Source: Xanthomarina spongicola
GTDB lineage: Bacteria > Bacteroidota > Bacteroidia > Flavobacteriales > Flavobacteriaceae
Direction: 5' to 3'
DNA length: 64,000 bases
Assembly: GCF_003148645.1 (NCBI RefSeq)
Contig: NZ_QGGP01000002.1
Span: 560,365 to 624,364 of the forward strand
The notes beneath the pieces are model-generated. The model was not told the origin of the DNA. It saw only the letters and a program-made list of their open reading frames with translations, and did no database searches. Shown piece after piece: positions 36,195 through 44,926 of this stretch. The first letter of the stretch is position 1, and every line of letters begins with the position of its first letter. Both the position numbers and the translations under genes were made by a program.

Positions 36195-37360
36195 CTACCC
36201 GAAATTTAGTGAACAGTAACAGTGGTAGCTGGCAGATAGTTGACTAAATAATATTATTCATGCCTACGCACCAGCTGGCACGTTCACTAAAAATGTCTGC
36301 TAGACATTTTCTTAACGTTCCGTCCGGGTGGAGATTTTTTTCAAAACCCGAAGGGCTTGACCTTTATAGCATGCAGCGTTGGGCAGAGGAGCCAGCTATC
36401 TTCGTTTTCTTTTTTATTTTTTTTTATGGCCTTAAATTATTGTTTTGGCAGGTAATCTAGTTGCGCGAGCCGACTGCGAGATGAGCAAGGGTGGTGTGGT
36501 AATAGCACGTTGCCTTTTCGGCAAAAGTGCGTACCACAGCAACGGTTTACCGCAAGGGTGGCGCATTTTTTGATTTCTTTTTATAGTCAGATGAAGTTGT
36601 ATTGGTATTTACCGAATATTCAAGTTTGGGTAAGTGCAACGATTGAAAGAGGCAATGGAAGGTTTTGAGAATAGTTTTCATTTAAGGTTTGGCGTTTCAC
36701 TAAACTACAAGAATATTGAGAAGTTAAAGGGTTTGAGGAAAATTGATGTGAAACCTAACTTTAGCCAATCCGTAATGTAAAAACTATTAAGCGTGGATGG
36801 AATTGCCGACTGAATGAGTTGCTCTTACATGGTTTGCAAAATAGGATAACTTTTAACTTTACTATAATAGGTTTATTTAACAAAAATTGGAAATACATTT
36901 AAGAGGTCCCCGCATTCGCGAGGATAAAGTTATCTTATTTGCAATCTGGAGTAGTTCAAAAAATGTGACACCCGCAGACCCACATGCTTAATCTATCAGA
37001 ATATGAAGCAACACCTACATTTCAATTAAAAACAATACTTTCAATCTAGATAAATTTATGTGGGTTTTGCCCGAAGCGACCCGCAGGCTCGCATCATATT
37101 AAGTAGCGGTTGCCCCTTAAATAAAAAGAACAGCACGGAGTGCTGACCTTATAGAGATTTTAAGGGGCAAGAGTAGCTACGGGTGAGGAAGGAGAGAATG
37201 TGTGAAATAAAACAAATAAATAGTGCCAACGAGGACGTGTCGCCGCAGTGGTGCTATTTATGGTATATGCAAGAGCCTTACTAAATAATTGTAGTAATAC
37301 TTGATGAGATTGCCACGACTTTTTATCAAAAGTCTCGCAATGACATACTTGGCTCTTGCA
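36195..37360 (+). ncRNA. Candidate large structured non-coding RNA (about 1.2 kb)
   Basis: No convincing protein gene occurs between 36055 and 37479, but the stretch is full of helices. Examples: TTTAGTGAAC (36205-36214) with GTTCACTAAA (36282-36291); TGTGGTA/TACCACA enclosing GCAC/GTGC and TTGCC/GGCAA (36495-36538); a 19-bp helix 36834-36853 with 36926-36944; ACCCACAT (36978-36985) with 37058-37065; TTGCCCCTTAAA (37110-37121) with 37159-37170 plus GTAGC/GCTAC, enclosing CAGCAC-GGA-GTGCTG; 37218-37228 with 37249-37259; and TGCAAGAGCC (37268-37277) with GGCTCTTGCA (37351-37360) closing a three-way junction of two hairpins (37278-37297 and 37309-37341). Several G-U pairs work only if the plus strand is transcribed. 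Size and context recall GOLLD/ROOL-type ornate RNAs; identity is not shown. Ends are approximate. Confidence 0.7.
36268..36325 (+). repeat. Hairpin repeat, copy A
   Basis: Copy A of a roughly 58-bp repeat: CCAGCTGGC, TTCACTAAA, then hairpin AAAATGTCT-GCT-AGACATTTT (36290-36310) and CTTAACGTTCCGTCC. Related copies lie at 46179, 51964 and 61707 with compensatory stem changes. It sits inside the 5' part of the candidate RNA. Confidence 0.7.
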
Positions 37361-37478
37361 GATATGTTTTATGGAACAAAATGGAACGATTGACGAACAC
37401 CTTATTACCTGCCTTCCCGATTGTTCAAGTATTGTACTGAAGTTTGTAATGAAGATGGATTAATATTTGTTCGGATTT

Positions 37479-37964
37479 TTAGAAATATTCTTCATCCGTC
37501 CAGAAAAATGCAATTAAACTGATTTTTTCTATAACCATATTCACTCCTTTGTCTAGGTATTTAGATGTTTTTGAAGTTAAATAGTTTTCTCCAGTCTTTG
37601 AGCATGTAATTTTCTCAATTAATCCTAAACGTGACGGATGAATAATTTTATTTTCTATTAGGTGTTTTAGATCTTCTTTGCCTTGAGTATTTATCTTATA
37701 GTAACTTTTATCTTCTTTATTAATAAACGAAATAATACTATTGTCAATAGTTTTTCTTTTTATATAAAAAATACCATCGTCTTTTAATAGATGTGTGAAT
37801 TCTTTTTCATTGTATTCGTAATTATTATATATCCATTTTCTTTGTGTAAATAACCATTGTTTGAATAATTTGTAGTTTGTTGGAATATTTTGATTTTCAA
37901 TTAACCATTTTAATATTTCAGAGGATTTACCAAAAACGGAAAGTCTTACTTCAAAATCATCCAT
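37479..37964 (-). CDS. CBASS-linked protein of unknown function (161 aa)
   Basis: A 161-aa protein, likely cytosolic, with mixed charged helices and no motif I recognise. The N-terminal half contains WLIENQNIPTNYKLFKQW, possibly helical; the C-terminus ends in an acidic FFWTDEEYF. Its start overlaps the 534-aa gene by 19 bp, which implies translational coupling, and it is the last gene of the leftward operon headed by the patatin and CD-NTase genes. It may be a partner of the 534-aa protein. Unknown function; real gene status is supported by the overlap and codon use. Confidence 0.65.
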   Translation of the reverse strand: MDDFEVRLSVFGKSSEILKWLIENQNIPTNYKLFKQWLFTQRKWIYNNYEYNEKEFTHLLKDDGIFYIKRKTIDNSIISFINKEDKSYYKINTQGKEDLKHLIENKIIHPSRLGLIEKITCSKTGENYLTSKTSKYLDKGVNMVIEKISLIAFFWTDEEYF

Positions 37965-39550
37965 TTCCCTATTGTAAAGCTAATTGTTTTATTTAGAGTT
38001 TGGTTTTGAATTTCGAAGATAGTTCTAAATGCATTTAATGTATTTTTTACAAGTGTCGTTAAATTTTTAGAACCATGAATTATAATTGGGTAGTTAGTGT
38101 AATAGTCAAATGGTTTTACATACTCAACTTCATTTGGGTATTCGAGTTCTCCACCATTTCGTCGTATACACTTTTCTATTTCTATTATGTCATACTCAAT
38201 CACATTTATAGTTTCGTCATTTCCAAATTTTATTATATCTGGATTTATAACTTTTCTCTCAAATAAATCATAATTATCAGACTTATTGAAATAGGATACA
38301 AATAATCTTACTCCATCTTGAATATTTATTTTATTGGGAATATAATTTGTTTGTTTTGATTCCTTTTTTGTGGAATTAACTAAATTGTTATACTCTTCCT
38401 GTGCTCCAAAATATTCAAATATAAGAGGGTTGCTTTTATAATAAAGAATGCATAACTTTTTCCAATCGGCTAATTCAAGTTTGCCATCAATTCGAAAGAG
38501 TTTAGTGTAAAGTGTGTTTTTTCCAGCTTTGTTTATGCTTAAGTCCCATCTTTTTAATATTTGTTCTTCTGTGTAGGTTCTGATTGCACCATCAAAATGA
38601 ATAAATTCTTTTTCAGGGTTATTATATATTGAGTGAATATAACGGCATCCATAAGTTTCTTCATTTATTCCTAAAGATGGTTTTTCTCTAATTTCTTCAA
38701 CTTCTAGTGTTTTTTCGTCACCATCTGCTTTCCACCAAAACTCTGTCCCTTTTACTTCGCTAAACATCTTTTGATTTTCATTGCTTTGATACCTTGTGAC
38801 TTGATTTGGTAAATTTGAAATATCATTATTAAATTTTGGACCCCACCAATAGTCAAATTCTAAAGTTCCTCTGAAAGTTTCTGATAAACCTATGAGGTTA
38901 CGGTCTATTGCAATTCGTAAGGTGACATTTTCTTCTGAATTTAAGCGAATAAATTCATCAATGAAGTAAGTATTGAAGTTATTTATTAATGATAAATTTC
39001 TATTGAAATATTGATGACAAAATATACTGAACTCATTAGACTTACTCTTAAAAACACCACTACCAACATAATCGAATTGTTCTAAAATATCGTCTAAAAA
39101 TATTAATCCTGATTTATCAATTTTTTCAAATAGCTTTGGAAATACCTTCTCAACAATATTTGGTAAGTTATAAGACACACAACCTTTATCAATGAAACTT
39201 CCATCTTTTGAGTAATTATCATCTAAAAGCTTCTTAAATGTACCTATATGGTTTTTGCAGCTTTCATGATTTATGTATTGCCAATAATCTTCTATTTTGG
39301 GAAAAATTAATTTAGCATCTTTATCAGTTTCACAAACAAGAAAATTCCCTATTGTTTTGCTTATTTTAGGTTCAATGAACAACCCAAATGGGAATATCCA
39401 GCCTAAAGGTCTGTGAAAATCGTGCTCAATTAAGGATGGCATACCTCTCAATGCATTCTCTTTTATGCCTTGTTCTAATACCTCTATTGTCAACAAGTAC
39501 TTGTCTCTGGTCAAAGAATCGGAACTCAATACTGCAAGATATGTGTACAT
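37946..39550 (-). CDS. CBASS-linked protein of unknown function (534 aa)
   Basis: A 534-aa protein without signal peptide or clear membrane helix. Near the N-terminus, GMPSLIEHDFHRPLGWIFPFG (about 36-56) recalls the HD...PxG turn of prohead-protease-like (U35/S78) folds, but no catalytic set can be confirmed. The centre is rich in Asn, Tyr and Trp (YWWGPKF, EFWWKADGDEKT); the C-terminal part has an EYDIIEIEKCIRRNGGELEYP segment. It starts 38 bp after the Cap3 stop on the same strand, with no terminator visible, so it is probably part of the CBASS operon. Not a known Cap component to my knowledge. Confidence 0.7.
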   Translation of the reverse strand: MYTYLAVLSSDSLTRDKYLLTIEVLEQGIKENALRGMPSLIEHDFHRPLGWIFPFGLFIEPKISKTIGNFLVCETDKDAKLIFPKIEDYWQYINHESCKNHIGTFKKLLDDNYSKDGSFIDKGCVSYNLPNIVEKVFPKLFEKIDKSGLIFLDDILEQFDYVGSGVFKSKSNEFSIFCHQYFNRNLSLINNFNTYFIDEFIRLNSEENVTLRIAIDRNLIGLSETFRGTLEFDYWWGPKFNNDISNLPNQVTRYQSNENQKMFSEVKGTEFWWKADGDEKTLEVEEIREKPSLGINEETYGCRYIHSIYNNPEKEFIHFDGAIRTYTEEQILKRWDLSINKAGKNTLYTKLFRIDGKLELADWKKLCILYYKSNPLIFEYFGAQEEYNNLVNSTKKESKQTNYIPNKINIQDGVRLFVSYFNKSDNYDLFERKVINPDIIKFGNDETINVIEYDIIEIEKCIRRNGGELEYPNEVEYVKPFDYYTNYPIIIHGSKNLTTLVKNTLNAFRTIFEIQNQTLNKTISFTIGKWMILK

Positions 39551-39588
39551 AAGATTAGTAGTAATTACAAAGTTTAGTTTTTTTATAA

Positions 39589-40068
39589 TTAATTCAAAGA
39601 TTTGAAACTGATATTCTGTGCTGAACGAATTGAATCACCCTTTTCATAGGTTATATAAAAACCTTTTCTGCCATATATTATCATGAAGATCAATGGAGAA
39701 TTGAGAATATTGCCTTGAAATTGTTTTTTGATTGACTTAAAATCTAAATTTGATGGTGAGGGAAAATCTTCTGGATGTGTATGCCATTCACCTAAATAAA
39801 TTTGTTTACCATCACTGTTATTGAAAGCTTTATTCAATATCTGTTGTGCATTTTTTTTGGAACGAGTGAAATTATACCGACTTGCCTTATCTAACTTGCT
39901 TGGTACTGAAATATCATTAATTGCAAAAACATTTTCTTTTAATACATACCCCATTAAAATGCCGCCAGATTCTGGTTTGTAACTGACATCCTGAATATAA
40001 TCATTCATCTTATCTATAACGTTTTTATAAATTTTCACTTTAACATTCCCCAACTTTACTGTTATCAT
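39589..40068 (-). CDS. cap3: Cap3: JAMM/MPN-type isopeptidase of type II CBASS
   Basis: A 159-aa metalloprotease with the JAMM signature: E33 in PESGG, H96 and H98 in EWHTHP, S106 and D109 in PSPSNLD. In type II CBASS, Cap3 removes the conjugated CD-NTase, opposing Cap2. Length is as expected. Its start overlaps the Cap2 stop by 4 bp, which supports the assignment. Cytosolic. Confidence 0.9.
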   Translation of the reverse strand: MITVKLGNVKVKIYKNVIDKMNDYIQDVSYKPESGGILMGYVLKENVFAINDISVPSKLDKASRYNFTRSKKNAQQILNKAFNNSDGKQIYLGEWHTHPEDFPSPSNLDFKSIKKQFQGNILNSPLIFMIIYGRKGFYITYEKGDSIRSAQNISFKSLN

Positions 40069-41813
40069 ACTTCATTGATTATTAATTGAAACGATTCGTT
40101 AGAATTACCAAATTGACTTGTAATTAATAACTTTTCTTTAAGTAAAGCCTTATCACCTATCCAGGAATATATTTTTGAAGTTTCATTATTACTCAACAAA
40201 TGTAGTTTTAAGTATGGAAAAATCATTGAAAGAAAATAAGTCAAATATGCAGAGGAATATGGAAAATAACCAGACTGACAACTTCCTTCTATTATATATG
40301 TTTTATCAAGTTGGCTATTTACATTGTCCAATACATGAAAAGGGAAATTATTTTGAGAAATTAAATCAATGACTTTCGGTGCATCTTTGGGCAAAACAAA
40401 CAGCATTTGACCACTCGCCAAAAATGGTTCTACCCAAAATAGTATAGTCGGTTTTGACAATACACCATTTTGTATGTTTTCTAGTATAAAATTTTCGACA
40501 TTAGTTTTTCCAATCGCAACAATGTGAAAATCGCAGTCATTAATAAAAGTTGGTTCTTTTAATATTACATTATTAACTGAATCATCTCTTATTTCAATTA
40601 TATTCAATGGATTTATATTGCATAATTCATTTTTTATAGCGTCAACCTTTTTGTATTTTGAATACGAAAGACCTAAATAATGTCTCTTTATGTTTTCAGG
40701 TGATAATGAATCGTTATCAATTAAATGAAATTTATTGATTGGCAAATTACGTAGGAAATAGATTAGATTCGAACCAATACTTCCCAAACCACTTATAACT
40801 ATACTTTTTTGTTCTTCAACATATCCGGTTGTGCGTATCTGAAGTCTATCCAAAGAAATATTATCAAATGATAACCTAGACACCAATTTATGGCTATTGT
40901 AAGGCGCATTAAGATGTATAAATTTAGAAGTTGTATTCCTATAGCCTCCATGTTTTCTCAATAGCATTGCTACATTTTTATAAGTCCAACCATAATATTC
41001 GCTAACCGAATTTTTTGTATTCTTGAACACTATAATTACACTATTGAACTCTTTAGATTTACATAATTTCTTAAATTCTTGGAATCTATCATTATCGTTT
41101 TGAAGCAATATTAATGACTCCATAAAAGTAGTATCGTATGGAGGAATATCAAACGGATTATCTATAATAATTACAGATAGCTCTTGATATTTATAGCCAT
41201 TTAAAGTAGAAATATTTTTAATTCTATCTAAATCAGCGTCATTATTAGAGATGAAATATTCATAACCACAGAACATTTTATTTGTAAATCCTATACCTTT
41301 TACAGAAAGCGTACTCTCGTTATTTATTGAATGAAAACCAGAATTGGAAACAGTATCTTTTTCTGAATATACTAATTCCCAATATGCTTTAAACTCATTT
41401 AAGAACTCTTCCTTTTTATATTCATCATCATCGGCGCATGTAATTATTTTTTTTGCCTTGGAGAGCATTAAACATAGCAATTCAATCAAATTAGATTTAG
41501 GCATTACTGGATTGTTACCCTCGTCAAAAATACAAATGGACAAATCAGAATTAATATGAGGAATGTATTTTATTGGCTCATAACTACTTTTGTTAATGAA
41601 TATTTTTGGAAAACTGAACGGAAAGTTAGTTGGGAAATTAATATACAATGTAATATCTGTACATTTACCCTCAATAGTAATTTCTGTCGAAACTTGCCAA
41701 ACGGTACCGTTTTCAAAGAAATCGTAATCTAGTGATTTTAACTCTTCTTCATTTAATTGATTACAGTTTTCTGTTTTAGATATTTCATCCAATAAATTCT
41801 TAAAATCAAACAT
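40065..41813 (-). CDS. cap2: Cap2: E2-E1 fusion ubiquitin-like transferase of type II CBASS
   Basis: A 582-aa fusion. The N-terminal E2-like domain (about 1-140) has NFPFSFPKIFI and the candidate E2 Cys C94 in DLSICIFDEG. The C-terminal ThiF/E1 domain starts with the nucleotide motif VISGLGSIGSNL (about 330-345), HLIDNDSLSPENIKRH follows, and the likely E1 catalytic Cys is C512 in EGSCQSGYF. Cap2 activates the C-terminus of the CD-NTase and attaches it to targets, priming its activity. It starts directly after the CD-NTase stop. Confidence 0.9.
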   Translation of the reverse strand: MFDFKNLLDEISKTENCNQLNEEELKSLDYDFFENGTVWQVSTEITIEGKCTDITLYINFPTNFPFSFPKIFINKSSYEPIKYIPHINSDLSICIFDEGNNPVMPKSNLIELLCLMLSKAKKIITCADDDEYKKEEFLNEFKAYWELVYSEKDTVSNSGFHSINNESTLSVKGIGFTNKMFCGYEYFISNNDADLDRIKNISTLNGYKYQELSVIIIDNPFDIPPYDTTFMESLILLQNDNDRFQEFKKLCKSKEFNSVIIVFKNTKNSVSEYYGWTYKNVAMLLRKHGGYRNTTSKFIHLNAPYNSHKLVSRLSFDNISLDRLQIRTTGYVEEQKSIVISGLGSIGSNLIYFLRNLPINKFHLIDNDSLSPENIKRHYLGLSYSKYKKVDAIKNELCNINPLNIIEIRDDSVNNVILKEPTFINDCDFHIVAIGKTNVENFILENIQNGVLSKPTILFWVEPFLASGQMLFVLPKDAPKVIDLISQNNFPFHVLDNVNSQLDKTYIIEGSCQSGYFPYSSAYLTYFLSMIFPYLKLHLLSNNETSKIYSWIGDKALLKEKLLITSQFGNSNESFQLIINEV

Positions 41814-42812
41814 TTAGGCCGATTTATTATCGTATCTAATTTGATCTGTAACTGTGAAAGCTTTGGCTAACTCTTTGTCATCCTCTTCTATTGTAGAACA
41901 TGGAAATCTATCACCTAAATGCTTTTGCCACTTCGCACACGCATCTTTTTTGCTTTTCAATTCAATTGCCTGTTTGCCAGAATTGATTAGACCATCCAAG
42001 GCATCTAAAAAATTCTTCTTTCTTGTTTCTGATGAATATTTGTCTAGTAAGTTTTCTGTTGTATTGATAGTAGGTCTTTTGCAGACATAACTCGCCCAAT
42101 AACTTCTTGTATCATCAATAGACTTTTGAATTGCTTCTAATGTTTCTAGAAATGCTTTATCATCGCTAGAATTACTTACATAATTATTTACTGCCAATAT
42201 TGTAAAAACTATCCCACTTGGAAGATTTAGATGATGTTTGTTGTCTGTCCAAGCCTTAAGGTATCTTACTATCCGTTTTAATTGATCTTTATCTTTGGCC
42301 GCCTTTTCAAACCATAATTTAAAAGCATAGGGATCACTTTCTACCCAACCTTCTCCCTTATGGGCCAGTTCCGGAACATCTTCGCTATCATAAAAAAATT
42401 CATGGTTGCTATCCGTCGTTTTATAGTAAATTGGTAAGTCTATATGATATTTTTTAGCATATTGTACTCTCACACAGGTATTTTTGTCAATAGTATTTTG
42501 GTCTGTTCTATTTTCTACAGCTTTAACAATCCAACTATGAGCTGTTGATGTAGTTGGTCTATCCTCTTTTTTACCAAAAATATAAACACCATCATCTACA
42601 TCATATTCTCCACTCAAGGGCAAAATAGATGTATTCATTGAGAATGAACCTTGTCCCTTGAACTTAACCGTATGTAAATCTCTATTTTTATTGAAATAAT
42701 CCTTAATATCCTCGCGTACCGCATTTCTTGATTTTCTTAATTCATCTTTTCTGGTTGTCGAAAGCTTAATGATATCATTAAACTCTACAAATGTTTCATT
42801 TAGATCTGCCAT
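41814..42812 (-). CDS. CD-NTase cyclic (oligo)nucleotide synthase, DncV-like
   Basis: A 332-aa nucleotidyltransferase. The motif GQGSFSMN (G55, S56) is followed by the catalytic acids D71 and D73 in EYDVDDGVY and a third, D125, in YHIDLPIY, as in Vibrio DncV. It should make a cyclic di- or trinucleotide signal on infection; by family resemblance 3',3'-cGAMP-like, but this is inference. The C-terminus ends NKSA, a small-residue end suited to conjugation by Cap2. It follows the patatin effector gene after 4 bp. Confidence 0.9.
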   Translation of the reverse strand: MADLNETFVEFNDIIKLSTTRKDELRKSRNAVREDIKDYFNKNRDLHTVKFKGQGSFSMNTSILPLSGEYDVDDGVYIFGKKEDRPTTSTAHSWIVKAVENRTDQNTIDKNTCVRVQYAKKYHIDLPIYYKTTDSNHEFFYDSEDVPELAHKGEGWVESDPYAFKLWFEKAAKDKDQLKRIVRYLKAWTDNKHHLNLPSGIVFTILAVNNYVSNSSDDKAFLETLEAIQKSIDDTRSYWASYVCKRPTINTTENLLDKYSSETRKKNFLDALDGLINSGKQAIELKSKKDACAKWQKHLGDRFPCSTIEEDDKELAKAFTVTDQIRYDNKSA

Positions 42813-42816
42813 GTTA

Positions 42817-43830
42817 TTATATTATATATGATTTTTTTGTTGTAAATAATTCTTTAATTTTGTCTTTCTTTTCAAATATTAGTGCCTGTTCACTTGCTTT
42901 AATCTTCATCAAATCGAAAGCTTGTTTATTTGCAACATCGAGCTGAATTAAGTCTTCTTGGTCTGTTGAAATTGACACACTTGGAATTCTTAAATAATTT
43001 ATATGAACGTCATAGATTTCGTGGATTTGAGACATGAAAAAGTCTGAAAAATAACTCTGGCCGTTCATGGATGTTTCAAACAAATCCGCTTTCCAATCAA
43101 TAAAAGACCTTTTTCTTTTTAAACCAGTTTTTTTGCCACCAGTTATTGATAGACTGCTCAAAGACAATATTTCGATGGAATCATATGGCTTTCCATTGCC
43201 AACAAAATATTTCAGAGCCTCCAAAAGACCAACTAAAGTTGGGTTATTTGCCCAAACACCACCATCAACAAATTGTTCGTTATCGTAAAATTCAGATTCG
43301 GCCATTGGAAAATAGGTAGGTGCAGCCGAAGTTGCAAGTGCCACATCAATTATTGGTGCTTTATTATCTCGCGATAAATCTGAATGATCACGTTTAAAAA
43401 CTTTTGGTTTTGCCTCTGTAATTGAATAGCTTGGAATACAAAATAAGTTGTTGCAATCTTCAACTAATTTGTCGCCAAAAATTTCTTTGAGTGCTTCTTT
43501 TAGTCCTTCGTCTGTATATTTACCTCCTTTTGCTACTTGTTTAACCAAACCATGATTTACTTTACCAAAATATGGAAGCCAGGTTTCTTTATGTTTTGGA
43601 AAAATTTTTTCCCCATTATCAGTGTAGAAGTCACAGATATCACTTGCAGAAATTTTGAGAGATAAAGCCAAAGCTATTAAACCACCTGTAGAAGTACCAC
43701 AAAGCATATCAAAGTGGTCACCGGTTTTACAATTAAATGTCTCTTCGAACTTTTTTAAAATAGATGCTGAATATAAACCTTTGATTCCTCCTCCATCTAT
43801 TGCTAAAATCTTAAATTTCTTACCTTCCAT
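42817..43830 (-). CDS. capV: Patatin-like phospholipase CBASS effector (CapV-like)
   Basis: A 337-aa patatin-domain phospholipase with the oxyanion motif DGGGIKG (12-18), nucleophile S47 in GTSTGG and dyad partner D189 in DGGVWANNP. It is upstream of, and probably co-transcribed with, the CD-NTase. In CBASS such effectors are activated by the cyclic nucleotide and degrade the cell membrane, killing infected cells. It is the first gene of the six-gene operon, with a dyad at 43912-43926 upstream. Confidence 0.9.
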   Translation of the reverse strand: MEGKKFKILAIDGGGIKGLYSASILKKFEETFNCKTGDHFDMLCGTSTGGLIALALSLKISASDICDFYTDNGEKIFPKHKETWLPYFGKVNHGLVKQVAKGGKYTDEGLKEALKEIFGDKLVEDCNNLFCIPSYSITEAKPKVFKRDHSDLSRDNKAPIIDVALATSAAPTYFPMAESEFYDNEQFVDGGVWANNPTLVGLLEALKYFVGNGKPYDSIEILSLSSLSITGGKKTGLKRKRSFIDWKADLFETSMNGQSYFSDFFMSQIHEIYDVHINYLRIPSVSISTDQEDLIQLDVANKQAFDLMKIKASEQALIFEKKDKIKELFTTKKSYII

Positions 43831-43911
43831 TTTGGTTATTTTGAGTATTCGATGTCAATAATTAAACCAAATAGGCAATTACTAAAAATTAAACAAAATC
43901 TAATAAATTTT

Positions 43912-43926
43912 ATGACATAATGTCAT
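43912..43926. promoter_or_regulatory. Perfect dyad upstream of the CBASS operon
   Basis: ATGACAT-A-ATGTCAT, a perfect 7+1+7 palindrome, lies about 82 bp before the patatin gene start. The rest of the roughly 300-bp intergenic stretch (43831-44134) is AT-rich with no credible ORF. A candidate operator; no binding protein is known. Confidence 0.45.
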
Positions 43927-44134
43927 TTTTTATTAAATTAATATTTATTCTGGAATAGATTGATTGCTTTTATGAATAATTAATAAAATCAATTGAGTTT
44001 TTTTTTGTATTGAATTTCAGGTAATAAGTAAATAAGAGATTTTTTTTAGTACAACTGATGGATTATACATAACTCCCTTCTAAAATAAATCTCAGAGTTT
44101 ATTAATTATAGATTTATCTCTTTTGATAGCATAA

Positions 44135-44926
44135 TTATATTTTTTCTAACAACTGTTCTGTAATGTTCTTAAAAGCCTTATCGTTATCATATTCAATTTC
44201 AGGACGTAATAGTGTGAAAATGTCATTTGTAAACTCATCGTCTAACATTTTTTCTTCCATGTTTGCAATATATTGCTTTTGAGTTGGTGGGTTCCCTACT
44301 GAGAATGCCATATACTCTTTGTAACATTGCATCAATTTATCAGCATCTACTTCCACATTTGATAAGGCGACATCCAAATCGAATAGATCCCTACCCTTAG
44401 TTCGTTGGTATAAGGCTCTTAATTTGGTGCCTAATAATTCTTCCAAAAAATAGGTATTTATCATACACTCTCCAGAAAACCAACCATTTTTAACTTTAAA
44501 TGGAACTTGCTGTAAACCCAATACATTGAAATGTTCTCTACAGTTAATTTCGACTTTTAAACGTAAATTAATAACTGGTGGTATTTCTGAATTAAAACGG
44601 TATACTATTGTATTATTATTTGCATTTTGTTTGACGGTTCGAACTTTTCCTAAAAAGCTTAAGACTTCTCTTAATTTTACTAAAATAGGCTTTATAGGAC
44701 CTTCTTTAATTTGTACCAAGTCAATATCTTCAGAATACCTTGCTTGTGGCTTTAAAAATAGTTTGTGTAATGCTGTACCACCTCTAAACGCCAAGTTCTC
44801 ATTTAAAAACTTATCTGAAAATATTTCAATAATTGCTCTTTCAATAACTAAATCTTGTTCTACTTGAGCATTTTCTGGCCATGGAGCAAATTCCTTCCAT
44901 TCTTCAATGTATCTTCTTGGTATCAT
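44135..44926 (-). CDS. abiEii: AbiEii-type nucleotidyltransferase toxin
   Basis: A 263-aa DUF1814/AbiEii protein of a type IV toxin-antitoxin system. The nucleotidyltransferase signature FRGGTALHKLF (47-57) and D67/D69 in RYSEDIDLV, plus later KGRDLFDLDVAL, match the family. Toxins of this kind block growth by modifying tRNA or nucleotides and give abortive-infection phage resistance. The start overlaps the AbiEi antitoxin gene by 4 bp. On the same strand as CBASS but separated by 304 bp. Confidence 0.92.
   Translation of the reverse strand: MIPRRYIEEWKEFAPWPENAQVEQDLVIERAIIEIFSDKFLNENLAFRGGTALHKLFLKPQARYSEDIDLVQIKEGPIKPILVKLREVLSFLGKVRTVKQNANNNTIVYRFNSEIPPVINLRLKVEINCREHFNVLGLQQVPFKVKNGWFSGECMINTYFLEELLGTKLRALYQRTKGRDLFDLDVALSNVEVDADKLMQCYKEYMAFSVGNPPTQKQYIANMEEKMLDDEFTNDIFTLLRPEIEYDNDKAFKNITEQLLEKI

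Noticed and set aside
36371..36390. Integron attC site (GCGTTGGGC at the end of a hairpin region)
   Set aside because: Only one core-like GTTGGGC is present, with no matching RYYYAAC partner at the right distance and no integron integrase in the window.
36195..37360. RNase P RNA, tmRNA or group II intron
   Set aside because: I do not see the RNase P core GAGGAAAGTC-type sequence, a tmRNA tRNA-like end, or a reverse transcriptase and domain V signature.
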